Counted from the first letter of the stretch, positions 19,362 through 29,929 are shown. The stretch: 64,000 nt of DNA from Pseudomonas sp. P8_229 (GCF_034008635.1 NZ_CP125378.1:772501-836500), one strand, 5' to 3'. Notes: a model not told the origin generated them from the letters alone. A program made the numbers and translations.

Positions 19362-20843
19362 TTAGGCAATCGCGCCCAGCAGCTTTTCCCACTCTTTGTT
19401 TTCTTTCTTCGACACGCCGCCCAGCAGGTCAATCGCCTGACGCAGACGGAAACGCGTCAGGTCCGGCCCGAGGATTTCCATCGCATCGAGCACCGACACC
19501 GAACTTGCCTGACCGGTGATCGAGGCAAACATCAGCGGCATCGCGTCACGCAGCTTCAGCTCGAGGGACTCGACCACCGCCTGAATCGTTGCGGTGATGC
19601 TGTCCTTCTCCCACTGACGCAGGCTTTCGAGCTTCCACAGGATCAACTGCATCAGTTGGCGAACCTGATCGCCCGAAAGCTTCTTCGATTCGAACAGCTT
19701 GGCATCCGGGTTCACGCCACCGGCAAAGAAGAACCCGCCCAGCGGTGCAACCTGGCTGAAGGTTTCCACGCGGCCCTGCACCAGCGGCGCAATCTTCATC
19801 ATGTATTCGGAGTTGAACGCCCACTTCTGCACACGTGCGGCGAACTCTTCCACCGGCAGATCACGCAACCACTGACCGTTGAGCCACGACAGCTTCTCGA
19901 TGTCGAAGATCGGCCCGCCGAGCGATACGCGCTTGAGGTCGAAGTTGTCGACCATTTCCTGCAGCGAGAACTTCTCGCGCTCGTCCGGCATCGACCAGCC
20001 CATGCGGCCCAGATAGTTGAGCATCGCTTCCGGCATGAAGCCCATGCGCTCGTAGAAAGTCACCGAGGTCGGATTCTTGCGCTTGGACAGCTTGCTCTTG
20101 TCCGGGTTACGCAGCAGCGGCATGTAGCACAGCTCCGGTTGTTCCCAGCCGAAATACTCGTACAGCAGAATCAGTTTCGGTGCCGACGGCAGCCACTCTT
20201 CGCCGCGCAGCACGTGGGTGATGCCCATCAGGTGGTCGTCGACCACGTTGGCGAGGAAGTACGTCGGCAGACCGTCGGTCTTCATCAGCACTTGCATGTC
20301 CATGCGATCCCACGGGATCTCGACATCGCCACGCAGCATGTCCGGCACCACGCAGACGCCTTCGCTCGGCACCTTCATGCGGATCACGTGCGGTTCGCCA
20401 GCAGCCAGACGCGCGGCGACTTCTTCCTTGGACAGCAGCAGCGCGCGGCCGTCGTAACGCGGGGTTTCGCCACGCGCCATTTGTTCGGCGCGCATCTGGT
20501 CGAGTTCTTCTGCGGTGCAGAAGCACGGGAACGCGTGCCCCATGTCGACCAGTTGCTGGCAATACTTCTGATAGATATCGCCACGCTCACTTTGGCGGTA
20601 CGGACCGTGCGGGCCGCCGACGTCCGGGCCTTCGCTCCAGTCGATCCCCAGCCAGCGCAGGGCGTCGAAGATCTGTTGTTCGGACTCGCGGGTCGAACGC
20701 AACTGGTCGGTGTCTTCGATGCGCAGGATGAACTCACCGCCATGCTGCTTGGCAAAGCAGTAGTTGAACAATGCGATGTAAGCGGTACCTACGTGGGGGT
20801 CCCCGGTAGGCGATGGCGCGATGCGAGTGCGGACGGTGGTCAT
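19362..20843 (-). CDS. gltX: Glutamate--tRNA ligase
   Basis: GltX charges tRNA-Glu with glutamate. The 493-residue protein begins [22 protein letters not shown], containing the HIGH-like motif as HVGT, and has the KMSKS-like loop as KLSKRKNP in the middle. The start at 20843 fits the family; a longer frame to 20876 adds a non-conserved leader. Two of its own tRNA substrates lie directly downstream, separated by a terminator, a common Pseudomonas arrangement. Confidence 0.97.
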   Translation of the reverse strand: MTTVRTRIAPSPTGDPHVGTAYIALFNYCFAKQHGGEFILRIEDTDQLRSTRESEQQIFDALRWLGIDWSEGPDVGGPHGPYRQSERGDIYQKYCQQLVDMGHAFPCFCTAEELDQMRAEQMARGETPRYDGRALLLSKEEVAARLAAGEPHVIRMKVPSEGVCVVPDMLRGDVEIPWDRMDMQVLMKTDGLPTYFLANVVDDHLMGITHVLRGEEWLPSAPKLILLYEYFGWEQPELCYMPLLRNPDKSKLSKRKNPTSVTFYERMGFMPEAMLNYLGRMGWSMPDEREKFSLQEMVDNFDLKRVSLGGPIFDIEKLSWLNGQWLRDLPVEEFAARVQKWAFNSEYMMKIAPLVQGRVETFSQVAPLGGFFFAGGVNPDAKLFESKKLSGDQVRQLMQLILWKLESLRQWEKDSITATIQAVVESLELKLRDAMPLMFASITGQASSVSVLDAMEILGPDLTRFRLRQAIDLLGGVSKKENKEWEKLLGAIA

Positions 20844-21071
20844 GGCATGTCTCGAAAAGAATGAAAAGCAAAACAATCAAGCGGCGAATGGTAACAGGCG
20901 ATACCCGCCCCGCTCCAGCGGGCAGGGCATTTAAGCCAAGTTTGCGTCTGTAACGCCCATAGAGCGCGGCGAATGGTCGAATATCAGCCGATGGCATTTA
21001 CCGCTTATCGGCTTCGTGCCAGATTCGCCTCCTGATAACTTTCCTTACAATTCCTCGACTACAGTTTGCCC

Positions 21072-22121
21072 ATGCCTGCCCAACTCAAGCGTCGCCTGTT
21101 TATTTTCCTGTTACTGGTTCTGTTGATCGCCGGGGGCTTCTTCGCCCATTGGTTTTTCAAGGGACGCTTTTATGAAAGCACCGACAACGCTTATGTCCAG
21201 GGCGAAATCACCCGCGTGTCGAGCCAATTGGGCGCGCGCATCGACGAAGTGCTGGTGCAGGACAATCAACACGTGGAAAAAGGCCAACTGCTGGTGCGCC
21301 TTGAACCCAATGATTTCCGCCTGGCTGTGGATCGCGCCAATGCGGCGCTCGCCACCCGCGAAGCCGAACGCCTGCAAGCCCAGAGCAAGCTGACCCAGCA
21401 ATCGAGCCTGATCGCCGCCAGCGACGCACAAGTGGCGACCACCCAAGCCACCCTCGGCCGTTCGCAGATCGACTTGTCGCGCGCCGAAACCCTGCGCAAA
21501 CCCGGTTATGTCTCTGAAGAGCGGGTCACCACCCTTTCCGCCGACACCCACATCGCCCGCTCGCAGGTTGCCAAGGCGCAGGCCGATGCACAGAGCCAGC
21601 GCCAGCAGGTCAATGCCCTCACCGCCGAAATCAAACGCCTCGACGCGCAGATCGCCAACGCCCGCGCCGACCTCGCCCAAGCCGAACTCAACCTGACCCG
21701 CAGCGAAATCCACGCGCCGATCAGCGGCCTGGTTGGCCAGCGCGCCGCGCGCAATGGTCAGGTGGTGCAGGCCGGTGCTTACTTGTTGTCGATCGTCCCG
21801 GACGAAGACATCTGGGTGCAGGCGAACTTCAAGGAAACCCAGATCGGCCACATGCTCCCCGGACAAAAAGCCGAGCTGACCTTCGATGCCTACAGCGACA
21901 CCCCGATCGCAGCGCGGGTCGACAGCCTGTTTGCCGCCTCGGGTGCGCAGTTCAGCCTGCTGCCGCCGGACAACGCCACCGGCAACTTCACCAAAGTCGT
22001 GCAACGGATTCCGGTGAAACTGACGTTCAAGGCTGACAATCCGCTGCACGGCAAAATCCGCCCGGGCATGTCGGTCACCGCCACCGTGAACATCAAAGAC
22101 GCCCCAGACAATGGCCGGTGA
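21072..22121 (+). CDS. HlyD/EmrA-type efflux membrane fusion protein
   Basis: This 349-residue periplasmic adaptor has a single N-terminal membrane segment (about residues 8-28), a biotinyl-lipoyl-like half near YESTDNAYVQGEITRVSSQLGARI, a long alpha-helical hairpin (about 85-200) and the second lipoyl/barrel part with GLVGQRAARNGQVVQAGAYLLSIVPD. It would link the inner-membrane pump encoded next to an outer-membrane channel. Its last 11 bases overlap the pump gene, indicating coupled translation. No outer-membrane partner is encoded nearby. An in-frame TTG two codons upstream is possible. Confidence 0.92.
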   Translation: MPAQLKRRLFIFLLLVLLIAGGFFAHWFFKGRFYESTDNAYVQGEITRVSSQLGARIDEVLVQDNQHVEKGQLLVRLEPNDFRLAVDRANAALATREAERLQAQSKLTQQSSLIAASDAQVATTQATLGRSQIDLSRAETLRKPGYVSEERVTTLSADTHIARSQVAKAQADAQSQRQQVNALTAEIKRLDAQIANARADLAQAELNLTRSEIHAPISGLVGQRAARNGQVVQAGAYLLSIVPDEDIWVQANFKETQIGHMLPGQKAELTFDAYSDTPIAARVDSLFAASGAQFSLLPPDNATGNFTKVVQRIPVKLTFKADNPLHGKIRPGMSVTATVNIKDAPDNGR

Positions 22122-23661
22122 TTCGCTGATCCGCCCGGTCGGCGAACCGACCCGGCGCGATTGGATTGCGGTGATGAGCGTGATGCTCGGCGCGTTCATG
22201 GCGGTGCTCGACATCCAGATCACCAACTCCTCCCTGAAAGATATTCAGGGCGCGCTGTCGGCGACGCTGGAAGAAGGCTCGTGGATTTCCACCTCGTACC
22301 TGGTCGCGGAAATCATCATGATCCCGCTGACCGCGTGGCTGGTGCAGTTGCTCTCGGCGCGGCGGCTGGCAGTGTGGGTGTCGCTGGGGTTTCTGGCTTC
22401 GTCCTTGCTGTGCTCGATGGCCTGGAGCCTCGAAAGCATGATCGTGTTTCGCGCCATGCAGGGCTTCACCGGCGGCGCGCTGATCCCGCTGGCGTTCACC
22501 CTGACCCTGATCAAACTCCCCGAACACCACCGCGCCAAAGGCATGGCGATGTTCGCCATGACCGCCACCTTCGCCCCGTCCATCGGCCCTACCCTCGGCG
22601 GCTGGCTCACGGAAAACTGGGGCTGGGAATACATCTTCTACATCAACATCCCGCCGGGGCTGATCATGATCGCCGGACTGATGTACGGCCTGGAAAAGAA
22701 AGAAGCGCACTGGGAACTGCTGAAGAGCACCGACTACACCGGCATCCTCACCCTCGGCATCGGCCTCGGGTGCCTGCAGGTGTTTCTTGAAGAAGGTCAT
22801 CGCAAGGACTGGCTCGAATCGAACCTGATCGTGACCCTGGGCAGCATTGCCCTCATCAGCCTGATCACCTTTGTGATCGTGCAGGTTTCCAAGCCCAATC
22901 CGCTGATCAACCTCGGCATCCTGCGCAATCGCAATTTCGGCCTGTCGAGCATTTCCAGCCTGGGCATGGGTGTCGGGTTGTATGGGTCGATTTACCTGCT
23001 GCCGCTGTATCTGGCGCAGATCCAGAACTACAACGCCCTGCAGATCGGCGAAGTGATCATGTGGATGGGCGTGCCGCAGCTGTTCCTGATTCCGCTGGTG
23101 CCGAAGCTGATGCAGTTCGTCTCGCCAAAATGGCTGTGCACGCTGGGCTTCGGCTTGTTCGGGCTGGCGAGTTTTTCGTCGGGGGTGCTTAACCCGGATT
23201 TCGCCGGGCCGCAGTTCAATCAGATCCAGATCATCCGCGCACTGGGCCAACCGCTGATCATGGTGACCATTTCACTGATCGCCACGGCGTACATCCTGCC
23301 GCAGGACGCGGGGTCGGCGTCGAGCCTGTTCAATATTCTGCGTAACCTCGGCGGCGCGATCGGCATCGCCCTGCTCGCCACGCTGCTGGATGCACGCACC
23401 AAGACTTACTTCGATTACTTGCGTGAGGCGGTGGTGCCGACCAATCCGCAGGTGGCCGAGCGCCTGGCGTCGATGTCCGACCGGTTTGGCAGCGATACGG
23501 CGGCGCTGGGCAAGTTGAGCGAGATCGTTCATCAGCAGGCACTGATCATGGCCTACAACGATGCGTTTCACTTTGTCGGGATTGCGCTGGGGATCAGCAT
23601 GTTGGCGATTTTGCTGACCAAAAAACTGCCGCAAGGATTGAAGGCTGGTGAATCCCACTAA
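22111..23661 (+). CDS. DHA2-family MFS drug exporter (EmrB type)
   Basis: This 516-residue protein with about 14 membrane segments belongs to the DHA2 branch of the major facilitator superfamily. Visible marks are LGAFMAVLDIQITNSSLKDIQGALSAT in helix 1, a PLTAWLVQLLSARR loop between helices 2 and 3, and TFAPSIGPTLGGWLTENWGWEYIFYINIPPG, the motif C region. It should export drugs or lipophilic compounds by proton antiport together with the adaptor encoded upstream. The substrates cannot be deduced. Confidence 0.94.
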   Translation: MAGDSLIRPVGEPTRRDWIAVMSVMLGAFMAVLDIQITNSSLKDIQGALSATLEEGSWISTSYLVAEIIMIPLTAWLVQLLSARRLAVWVSLGFLASSLLCSMAWSLESMIVFRAMQGFTGGALIPLAFTLTLIKLPEHHRAKGMAMFAMTATFAPSIGPTLGGWLTENWGWEYIFYINIPPGLIMIAGLMYGLEKKEAHWELLKSTDYTGILTLGIGLGCLQVFLEEGHRKDWLESNLIVTLGSIALISLITFVIVQVSKPNPLINLGILRNRNFGLSSISSLGMGVGLYGSIYLLPLYLAQIQNYNALQIGEVIMWMGVPQLFLIPLVPKLMQFVSPKWLCTLGFGLFGLASFSSGVLNPDFAGPQFNQIQIIRALGQPLIMVTISLIATAYILPQDAGSASSLFNILRNLGGAIGIALLATLLDARTKTYFDYLREAVVPTNPQVAERLASMSDRFGSDTAALGKLSEIVHQQALIMAYNDAFHFVGIALGISMLAILLTKKLPQGLKAGESH

Positions 23662-23669
23662 CTGCAACT

Positions 23670-23773
23670 GATCGTTCCCATGCTCCGCGTGGGAATGACT
23701 CCGGTGACGCTCTGCGTCACAGCGGACGCGGAGCGTCCGGGGCTGCATTCCCACGCAGAGCGTGGGAACGATC
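23670..23773. repeat. Palindromic intergenic repeat (GATCGTTCCCA family)
   Basis: GATCGTTCCCATGCTCCGCG and its imperfect inverse at the far end flank inner GACGC/GCGTC and GGACGCGGAGCGTCC hairpins. It fills the gap between the converging efflux and uvrB genes and may also act as a terminator. It is a different family from the GTGGGAGCGGGC repeats. Confidence 0.8.
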
Positions 23774-23777
23774 ATCC

Positions 23778-25793
23778 TTACACAGCCAAAAGCCGCTCAC
23801 GCAGTTTGGCAATCTCATCACGCATCTGCGCCGCCGCTTCAAACTCCAGATCCCGCGCCAGCTGATACATCTTCTCTTCCAGCGCCCGAATACGTTTGGT
23901 GATTTCACTCGGCGAACGCAGTTCGGCTTCGTACTTGGCGTTTTCTTCGGCAGCCTTGGCCATGCCCTTGCGCTTCTTGCTGCGCGAGCCCGGCACGGTG
24001 GCGCCTTCCATGATATCGGCGACGTCCTTGAACACACCTTTGGGGGTGATGCCGTTTTCCAGGTTGAAGGCGATCTGCTTGTCGCGACGACGCTCGGTTT
24101 CGCCGATCGCCCGCTCCATCGAGCCGGTGATACGGTCAGCGTAGAGAATCGCCCGGCCATTGAGGTTCCGTGCCGCGCGGCCAATGGTCTGGATCAGCGA
24201 ACGCTCGGAACGCAGGAAGCCTTCCTTGTCGGCATCGAGGATCGCCACCAGCGACACTTCCGGCATGTCCAGGCCTTCGCGCAGCAGGTTGATCCCCACC
24301 AGCACATCGAAGGTGCCCAGGCGCAGGTCGCGGATGATCTCGACCCGCTCGACGGTGTCGATGTCCGAGTGCAGATAACGCACGCGCACACCGTGATCGG
24401 CGAGGTAATCGGTGAGGTCTTCGGCCATGCGCTTGGTCAGCGTGGTAACCAGCACCCGCTCCTCAACCGCTACGCGCTTGGTGATTTCCGAGAGCAGGTC
24501 ATCGACCTGGGTCAGCGCCGGACGCACCTCGACTTGCGGATCGACCAGACCGGTCGGGCGCACCACTTGCTCGACCACACGCCCGGCGTGCTCGGCCTCG
24601 TAGTTTCCCGGCGTCGCCGAGACGAAAATGGTCTGCGGGCTGACCCCTTCCCATTCATCAAAGCGCATCGGCCGGTTGTCCAGCGCCGACGGCAGACGGA
24701 AACCGTATTCCACCAACGTCTCTTTACGCGAGCGGTCGCCCTTATACATCGCGCCGACTTGCGGCACGCTGACGTGGGATTCGTCAATCACCAGCAAGGC
24801 GTCGGCCGGCAGGTAATCGTAGAGCGTTGGTGGCGCGGCACCGGCCGGGCGTCCGGACAGGTAGCGCGAGTAGTTTTCGATGCCGTTGCAGTAACCCAGC
24901 TCGAGAATCATCTCCAGATCGAAACGGGTGCGCTGCTCCAGGCGCTGGGCCTCCACCAGTTTGTTATTGCTGCGCAGGTATTCGAGGCGCTCCTGCAATT
25001 CAACTTTGATGTGTTCGATAGCGTCGAGCAGGGTTTCGCGCGGCGTCACATAGTGGCTCTTCGGGTAGAAGGTGAAGCGCGGCATCTTGCGGATGACTTC
25101 GCCGGTCAACGGGTCGAACGCGGAAATGCTCTCCACTTCATCGTCGAACAGCTCGATGCGGATCGCTTCCAGATCGGATTCGGCCGGATAGATGTCAATC
25201 ACGTCGCCACGCACACGGAACGTCGCCCGGGCGAAATCCATGTCGTTGCGGGTGTATTGCAAGTCGGCCAGACGCCGCAGCAATGCGCGCTGATCGAGTT
25301 TGTCGCCGCGATCGACGTGCAACACCATCTTCAGATAGGTTTCCGGGCTGCCCAAGCCGTAGATGCACGACACCGTGGTGACGATGATCGCGTCCTTGCG
25401 TTCGAGCAACGCCTTGGTCGCGGACAGGCGCATCTGCTCGATGTGATCGTTGATCGACGCGTCCTTCTCGATGAAGGTGTCGGACGAAGGCACATAGGCT
25501 TCAGGCTGGTAGTAGTCGTAGTAAGACACGAAGTATTCGACGGCGTTGTTCGGGAAAAACGCCTTGAACTCACCATAAAGCTGCGCGGCGAGGGTTTTAT
25601 TCGGCGCCAGCACCAGCGTCGGGCGCTGCACTTGCGAGATGACGTTGGCGATGCTGAAGGTCTTGCCCGAGCCGGTCACACCGAGCAGCGTCTGGTGCGC
25701 CAGCCCGGCTTCGATGCCCTCGACCAGTTGGCGAATGGCTTGCGGCTGATCGCCGGCGGGCTCGAAGCGGGTGACTAGCTGGAATTCGGACAT
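23778..25793 (-). CDS. uvrB: Excinuclease ABC subunit B
   Basis: UvrB is the helicase-like damage-verification subunit of nucleotide excision repair. The 671-residue protein has the Walker A motif in [16 protein letters not shown] (near residue 40), the beta-hairpin region [21 protein letters not shown], helicase motifs [21 protein letters not shown] and QTIGRAARN, and a C-terminal UVR helix ([23 protein letters not shown]) that contacts UvrC. GAGGTG lies upstream of the start at 25793; a longer frame to 25838 is not supported. It is a single-gene unit facing away from the aminotransferase gene. Confidence 0.97.
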   Translation of the reverse strand: MSEFQLVTRFEPAGDQPQAIRQLVEGIEAGLAHQTLLGVTGSGKTFSIANVISQVQRPTLVLAPNKTLAAQLYGEFKAFFPNNAVEYFVSYYDYYQPEAYVPSSDTFIEKDASINDHIEQMRLSATKALLERKDAIIVTTVSCIYGLGSPETYLKMVLHVDRGDKLDQRALLRRLADLQYTRNDMDFARATFRVRGDVIDIYPAESDLEAIRIELFDDEVESISAFDPLTGEVIRKMPRFTFYPKSHYVTPRETLLDAIEHIKVELQERLEYLRSNNKLVEAQRLEQRTRFDLEMILELGYCNGIENYSRYLSGRPAGAAPPTLYDYLPADALLVIDESHVSVPQVGAMYKGDRSRKETLVEYGFRLPSALDNRPMRFDEWEGVSPQTIFVSATPGNYEAEHAGRVVEQVVRPTGLVDPQVEVRPALTQVDDLLSEITKRVAVEERVLVTTLTKRMAEDLTDYLADHGVRVRYLHSDIDTVERVEIIRDLRLGTFDVLVGINLLREGLDMPEVSLVAILDADKEGFLRSERSLIQTIGRAARNLNGRAILYADRITGSMERAIGETERRRDKQIAFNLENGITPKGVFKDVADIMEGATVPGSRSKKRKGMAKAAEENAKYEAELRSPSEITKRIRALEEKMYQLARDLEFEAAAQMRDEIAKLRERLLAV

Positions 25794-26130
25794 ACACACC
25801 TCTGGGATCGCGGCTCGCGCAGAAAACAGTCGAGTCACGGGGATGACCGCAAACGACCGTTGTCGCCCAAGGAAAAACGAAGATTGTGCTCAATGTGGAG
25901 TCGATTGCCTCACCTTTCAAGGCAAACGTCCTACATCCGGTAAAGTCTGCGACAAGACCAATCGACTAACGGTCAAAAAATAATCGGAAAAACTTGGCCG
26001 AAAAACCTAATCGCCTGTCGCCATTGCTCAGTGATGGCCTCTATACTAGCTCCCCGTTTGTGCACCGCTCTAGTGCATTCGGCTGGAGCGCCACACGTCC
26101 CTCCATTATCCATTCAGAGCCGCCGTAATA
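25794..26130. other. Divergent intergenic region uvrB / aminotransferase
   Basis: This 337-base gap holds the uvrB promoter on one side and the aminotransferase promoter on the other. A good -10 match, TATACT at 26042-26047, lies about 80 bases before the aminotransferase start. No convincing LexA-type operator or coding sequence was found. Confidence 0.55.
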
Positions 26131-27327
26131 ATGAGCCTGTTCTCCGCTGTCGAAATGGCACCCCGCGATCCAATCCTGGGCCTCAACGAAGCATTCAACG
26201 CCGATACCCGGACCACCAAGGTCAACCTGGGCGTCGGTGTGTACTGCAACGAAGAGGGGCGAATTCCCCTGCTGCGCGCCGTGATCGAAGCCGAAACCAT
26301 TCGCGCTGCTCAGCACGCCTCCCGTGGCTACCTGCCGATCGACGGCATCGCGGCCTACGACCAGGCGGTGCAAAAGCTGCTGTTCGGTAACGACTCGCCG
26401 CTGATCGCTGCCGGTCGGATCGTCACCACTCAGGCCGTCGGCGGAACCGGCGCACTGAAAATCGGTGCCGACTTCCTCAAGCAACTGCTGCCGAACGCCG
26501 TCGTGGCGATCAGCGACCCGAGCTGGGAAAACCACCGCGCGCTGTTCGAAACCGCCGGCTTCCCGGTGCAGAACTACCGTTACTACGACGCCGCCAGCCA
26601 CGACGTGAACCGTGCCGGCATGCTCGAAGACCTCAACGCCCTGCCGAACGGCTCGATCGTTATCCTGCACGCCTGCTGCCACAACCCGACCGGCGTCGAC
26701 CTGACCCCGGCGGACTGGAACAACGTGCTCGAAGTGGTGAAGGCCAAAGGTCACGTGCCGTTCCTCGACATGGCTTACCAGGGTTTCGGCGACGGCATCG
26801 ACGAAGACGCCGCAGCTGTGCGTCTGTTCGCTGAGTCCGGCCTGACGTTCTTCGTCTCGAGCTCGTTCTCCAAGTCGTTCTCGCTGTACGGCGAGCGCGT
26901 TGGCGCCCTGTCGATCGTCAGCGAGTCGAAAGAAGAAAGCGCGCGCGTGCTGTCGCAGGTCAAACGCGTGATCCGCACCAACTACTCCAACCCGCCGACC
27001 CACGGTGCAAGCATCGTCGCCGCTGTGTTGAACAGCCCGGAACTGCGCGCCCAGTGGGAAGCCGAACTGGCTGAAATGCGTCTGCGCATTCGTGGCATGC
27101 GCGAGCAGATGGTTGCCCTGCTGGCCGAAAAAGCCCCGCAGCGTGACTTCAGCTTCGTCGGCCGTCAGCGCGGGATGTTCTCCTACTCCGGCCTGACCAC
27201 TGAACAAGTGCATCGCCTGCGTAACGAGTTCGGCATCTACGCCCTGGACACCGGCCGCATCTGCGTGGCCGCGCTGAACCAGAGCAACATCAAAGCGGTA
27301 ACGGATGCGATCGTTCAGGTCATCTGA
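26131..27327 (+). CDS. tyrB: Aromatic amino acid aminotransferase (class I)
   Basis: This 398-residue PLP enzyme is of the AspC/TyrB type. It begins MSLFSAVEMAPRDPILGLNEAFNAD, and the PLP lysine is Lys248 in SSSFSKSFSLYGERVGAL. The HACCHNPTGVDLT segment and the NYSNPPTHGA region are also typical. Such enzymes interconvert aspartate or aromatic amino acids and 2-oxoglutarate; the split between aspartate and aromatic preference cannot be made safely from sequence, so the symbol is tentative. It is monocistronic, followed by a strong terminator. Confidence 0.88.
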   Translation: MSLFSAVEMAPRDPILGLNEAFNADTRTTKVNLGVGVYCNEEGRIPLLRAVIEAETIRAAQHASRGYLPIDGIAAYDQAVQKLLFGNDSPLIAAGRIVTTQAVGGTGALKIGADFLKQLLPNAVVAISDPSWENHRALFETAGFPVQNYRYYDAASHDVNRAGMLEDLNALPNGSIVILHACCHNPTGVDLTPADWNNVLEVVKAKGHVPFLDMAYQGFGDGIDEDAAAVRLFAESGLTFFVSSSFSKSFSLYGERVGALSIVSESKEESARVLSQVKRVIRTNYSNPPTHGASIVAAVLNSPELRAQWEAELAEMRLRIRGMREQMVALLAEKAPQRDFSFVGRQRGMFSYSGLTTEQVHRLRNEFGIYALDTGRICVAALNQSNIKAVTDAIVQVI

Positions 27328-27344
27328 TTGCGCTTTGCAATGAG

Positions 27345-27376
27345 AAACGGGAAGCCCTGGGGCTTCCCGTTTTTTA
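27345..27376 (+). terminator. Terminator after the aminotransferase gene
   Basis: ACGGGAAGCC and GGCTTCCCGT pair, followed by TTTTTTATTT. Confidence 0.88.
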
Positions 27377-27425
27377 TTTGTCCGAATGAACGCTGCTTAA
27401 CCTCTAGACTGCACATAAATCCCAT

Positions 27426-27514
27426 TGTAGGAGTGAGCCTGCTCGCGATGGCGTCTCGTCAGGCTCATCATCACTGTCTGACACACCGCTATCGCGAGCA
27501 GGCTCACTCCTACA
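27426..27514. repeat. REPIN, GTAGGAGTGAGCC subtype
   Basis: TGTAGGAGTGAGCCTGCTCG is inverted at the other end about 40 bases away. Both halves are the variant with GAGTGAGCCTG, in contrast to the GAGCGGGCTTG type at 16473. Confidence 0.9.
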
Positions 27515-27552
27515 GGTTAATGTGTACACCTCAGAATTTTGTGAGAAACCCA

Positions 27553-27753
27553 ATGAAAAACGACAACCTGCGCGCCGACCGTGACGATCTGGATGATTTC
27601 ATCCCCCGCGCATCGGCCAAACGCGAAAAAAGCCTGGTGCTGCAAGTCGCAGCAGGGGTGTTTCTCGGTGGCCTGGCCCTGTGGCTGGTGCAACTGGCCG
27701 CCACGGCGGCTTACGCCAAGTTGCTGCTAGGCACGATCACCTTCGGCAGTTAA
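27553..27753 (+). CDS. Small membrane protein of unknown function
   Basis: This 66-residue protein begins MKNDNLRADRDDLDDFIPRASAKREK, a charged N terminus, then has one long hydrophobic segment (about residues 29-60, LVLQVAAGVFLGGLALWLVQLAATAAYAKLLLG). I do not recognise the family beyond small single-pass proteins. A longer frame extends upstream through the REPIN and is not credible. Its TAA overlaps the stop of the converging gene within TTAA (27750-27753). Confidence 0.65.
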   Translation: MKNDNLRADRDDLDDFIPRASAKREKSLVLQVAAGVFLGGLALWLVQLAATAAYAKLLLGTITFGS

Positions 27754-27980
27754 GCCAGCTCGCTCGCGCGCTGACTGGCCGCATCGTCATAAGCGACGTA
27801 TAGCGATTCGGCGATCTGGCTTTTTATCGCCTTGGTGCTTTCCAGGCCCAGCACAAACCCTTCGGCCTTGCCGCCAGCACGGTTCAATTCTTCAGTGGTG
27901 CTGGCCTGAGTGATCGCGTCGAAGAGTTTCTCGGCGTGCGGGCCGACCCCTTTGGGCAGGCTGATTTGCGCGATGCTCAT
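27750..27980 (-). CDS. Small conserved protein of unknown function
   Basis: This 76-residue soluble protein begins MSIAQISLPKGVGPHAEKLFDAITQASTTEELNRAGGKAEGF. The start at 27980 follows GAGGTG at good spacing, and a longer frame upstream has no such signal. The composition is mildly acidic and helical, with no membrane segment or known motif. It converges on and overlaps the small membrane protein gene by its stop codon. Confidence 0.65.
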   Translation of the reverse strand: MSIAQISLPKGVGPHAEKLFDAITQASTTEELNRAGGKAEGFVLGLESTKAIKSQIAESLYVAYDDAASQRASELA

Positions 27981-28208
27981 GCGAACACCTCGTCTGGACG
28001 GGAAACGAGAACGGATTGATTCATGGCGCGTACCTTTTCGGCGAATGGCCGGCAGCGCGTGTGACCACTTCCGGGCGACCATGGTAGACGTATGAGGCGG
28101 TTCTGGTAATCGCTAATCACTGACAAATCACCGTCCGTCCTGATAAAACCAGAAACTTCACACCCAATGCTTGACTTCTCTTTTTGAATCAGTAACATAC
28201 GCACCAAT

Positions 28209-28284
28209 TCCGCAATAGCTCAGTTGGTAGAGCAAATGACTGTTAATCATTGGGTCCCTGGTTCGAGTCCAGGTTGTGGAGCCA
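28209..28284 (+). tRNA. tRNA-Asn (anticodon GTT)
   Basis: The 76-base cloverleaf starts TCCGCAATAGCTCAGTTGG, has anticodon loop CUGUUAA, GGTTCGAGTCC in the T arm, and an encoded CCA. The acceptor stem pairs over seven positions with one G-U pair. Confidence 0.97.
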
Positions 28285-28291
28285 AATAGCA

Positions 28292-28326
28292 AAGCCCCTG
28301 AATCGAAAGATTCAGGGGCTTTTTTG
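28292..28326 (+). terminator. Terminator of tRNA-Asn
   Basis: AGCCCCTGAATC and GATTCAGGGGCT pair around GAAA, followed by TTTTTTG. Confidence 0.92.
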
Positions 28327-28357
28327 TGGATGATCGAAAATCCGCTGCAAAACGAAC

Positions 28358-28388
28358 AAGGCCGATCTGTCTCCAGATCGGCCTTTTT
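28358..28388. terminator. Bidirectional terminator between tRNA-Asn and the permease gene
   Basis: AAGGCCGATCTG and CAGATCGGCCTT pair around a 4-base loop, with T runs on the plus side. It probably serves the NCS2 permease gene on the minus strand as well. Confidence 0.75.
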
Positions 28389-28402
28389 CATGCCATCAGC
28401 GG

Positions 28403-29929
28403 TCAGACGTGTTCGCCGCTCTTCATCTGCGTCTTCGGCGCACCGTGACCATGGTCATGATCCGAATCGACCTCGATCACCGGCACTTCCTTGCCATCGC
28501 AATCATGCAGCTTGCCGTCACTGAAGTAATCGCCTTCACGCAGCGCCGCCAGATCGCGATAGCGCAGGGTCCGCTCTTCCGCTGCGGCAAACACCGACTG
28601 CTGATCCGAATTGCCGGCGGTGAAGTGGTTGAAGGTCAGGTTCAGCACGATCGCCATGATCGCCGACGAGCTGATGCCCGAATGGAAAATGGTCGCGAAC
28701 CAGCTTGGGAAATGATCGTAGAAGTTCGGCGCGGCAATCGGGATCATGCCGAAGCCGATCGACGTCGCGACGATGATCAGGTTGACGTTGTTGCGGTAAT
28801 CCACCTTCGACAGCGTGCGGATGCCGCTCGCTGCCACTGTGCCGAACAGCACAATACCGGCACCGCCGAGCACCGAGGTCGGCACCGCCGCAATCACCCG
28901 TCCCATGAACGGCAGCAGGCCGAGAATCACCAGGAAGATACCGCCAGTGGCCACCACATAACGGCTCTTGATCCCGGTCACTGCCACCAGCCCGACGTTC
29001 TGGGCGAACGCGCTTTGGGTGAACGAACCGAAGATCGGCGCAAACATGCTCGACAGCATGTCTGCGCGCAGTCCGTTACCGAGGCGCTTGGAGTCGACCT
29101 TGGTGCCGATGATTTCACCGACCGCCAGGATGTCTGCCGAGGTTTCCACCAGGGTCACCATGACCACGATGCACATCGACAGGATGGCGGCGAAGTGGAA
29201 GGTCGGCATGCCGAAGTGGAACGGTGTCGGGAAGCCGAACATCGGCCCTTGAGCGACACCGGAGAAGTCGGCCATGCCGAGGAACACCGCCAGCACCGTA
29301 CCGATCACCATGGCCAACAGGATCGACAGGCGCGAGATGGTCGAACTGCCGACCTTGCTCAGCAGCAACACCAGCACCAGCGTTACCGCCGCCAGACCGA
29401 TGTTCTGCATGCTGCCGAAGTCCGGCGCGTGACTGTTGCCACCCATGGCCCAGCGCGCGGCCACCGGCATCAGCGTCAGGCCGATGGTGGTGATCACGAT
29501 GCCGGTCACCAGCGGCGGGAAGAACTTGGTGATGCGCGAGAACACCGGCGTGATCAATAAGCCGATCAACGACGCGACAATTACCGCCCCCAGCACCGAC
29601 TGAAAGCCGCCCTCCCCGCCACTGCTGACGATTGCGACCATGGTCGCCACACCCGAGAACGACACGCCCTGCACCAGCGGCAACTGACAGCCAAAAAACG
29701 GTAGACCCAGGGTTTGCAGCAGTGTCGCCAGCCCCCCCGCAAACAATGAAGCAGCAATCAACAAACCAATGTCCGCCGGCGACAGGCCGGCCGCCTGACC
29801 GATGATCAGTGGCACCGCGACGATACCGCCATACATCGTCAGAACATGTTGCAGGCCGTAAGCCATATTCGCGCCGACCCCGAGATTTTCGTCCTCGGGC
29901 CGTTGGTGTGAAACATGGGGCGTTTTCAT
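28403..29929 (-). CDS. NCS2-family nucleobase (uracil/xanthine/urate) permease
   Basis: This 508-residue protein has 12 or more hydrophobic segments and belongs to nucleobase:cation symporter 2. Family marks are GLQHVLTMYGGIVAVPLIIGQAAGL at the N terminus, the NCS2 signature region ETSADILAVGEIIGTKVDSKRLGNGLRADMLSSMFAPIFGSF, and the QNVGLVAVTGIKSRYV segment. The purine branch is favoured over pure uracil transporters, but the substrate is inferred. The C-terminal tail is cytoplasmic and His-rich (DSDHDHGHGAPK). The start at 29929 was chosen as the first conserved Met; a 14-base palindrome upstream is a candidate operator. Confidence 0.92.
   Translation of the reverse strand: MKTPHVSHQRPEDENLGVGANMAYGLQHVLTMYGGIVAVPLIIGQAAGLSPADIGLLIAASLFAGGLATLLQTLGLPFFGCQLPLVQGVSFSGVATMVAIVSSGGEGGFQSVLGAVIVASLIGLLITPVFSRITKFFPPLVTGIVITTIGLTLMPVAARWAMGGNSHAPDFGSMQNIGLAAVTLVLVLLLSKVGSSTISRLSILLAMVIGTVLAVFLGMADFSGVAQGPMFGFPTPFHFGMPTFHFAAILSMCIVVMVTLVETSADILAVGEIIGTKVDSKRLGNGLRADMLSSMFAPIFGSFTQSAFAQNVGLVAVTGIKSRYVVATGGIFLVILGLLPFMGRVIAAVPTSVLGGAGIVLFGTVAASGIRTLSKVDYRNNVNLIIVATSIGFGMIPIAAPNFYDHFPSWFATIFHSGISSSAIMAIVLNLTFNHFTAGNSDQQSVFAAAEERTLRYRDLAALREGDYFSDGKLHDCDGKEVPVIEVDSDHDHGHGAPKTQMKSGEHV

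Noticed and set aside
25794..26130. LexA box upstream of uvrB
   Set aside because: No CTG-N10-CAG site with adequate flanks was found in the gap.
28409..29560. 383-codon His/Arg/Gln-rich open frame on the plus strand
   Set aside because: Antisense to the NCS2 permease gene; His-rich text is only the complement of permease codons.
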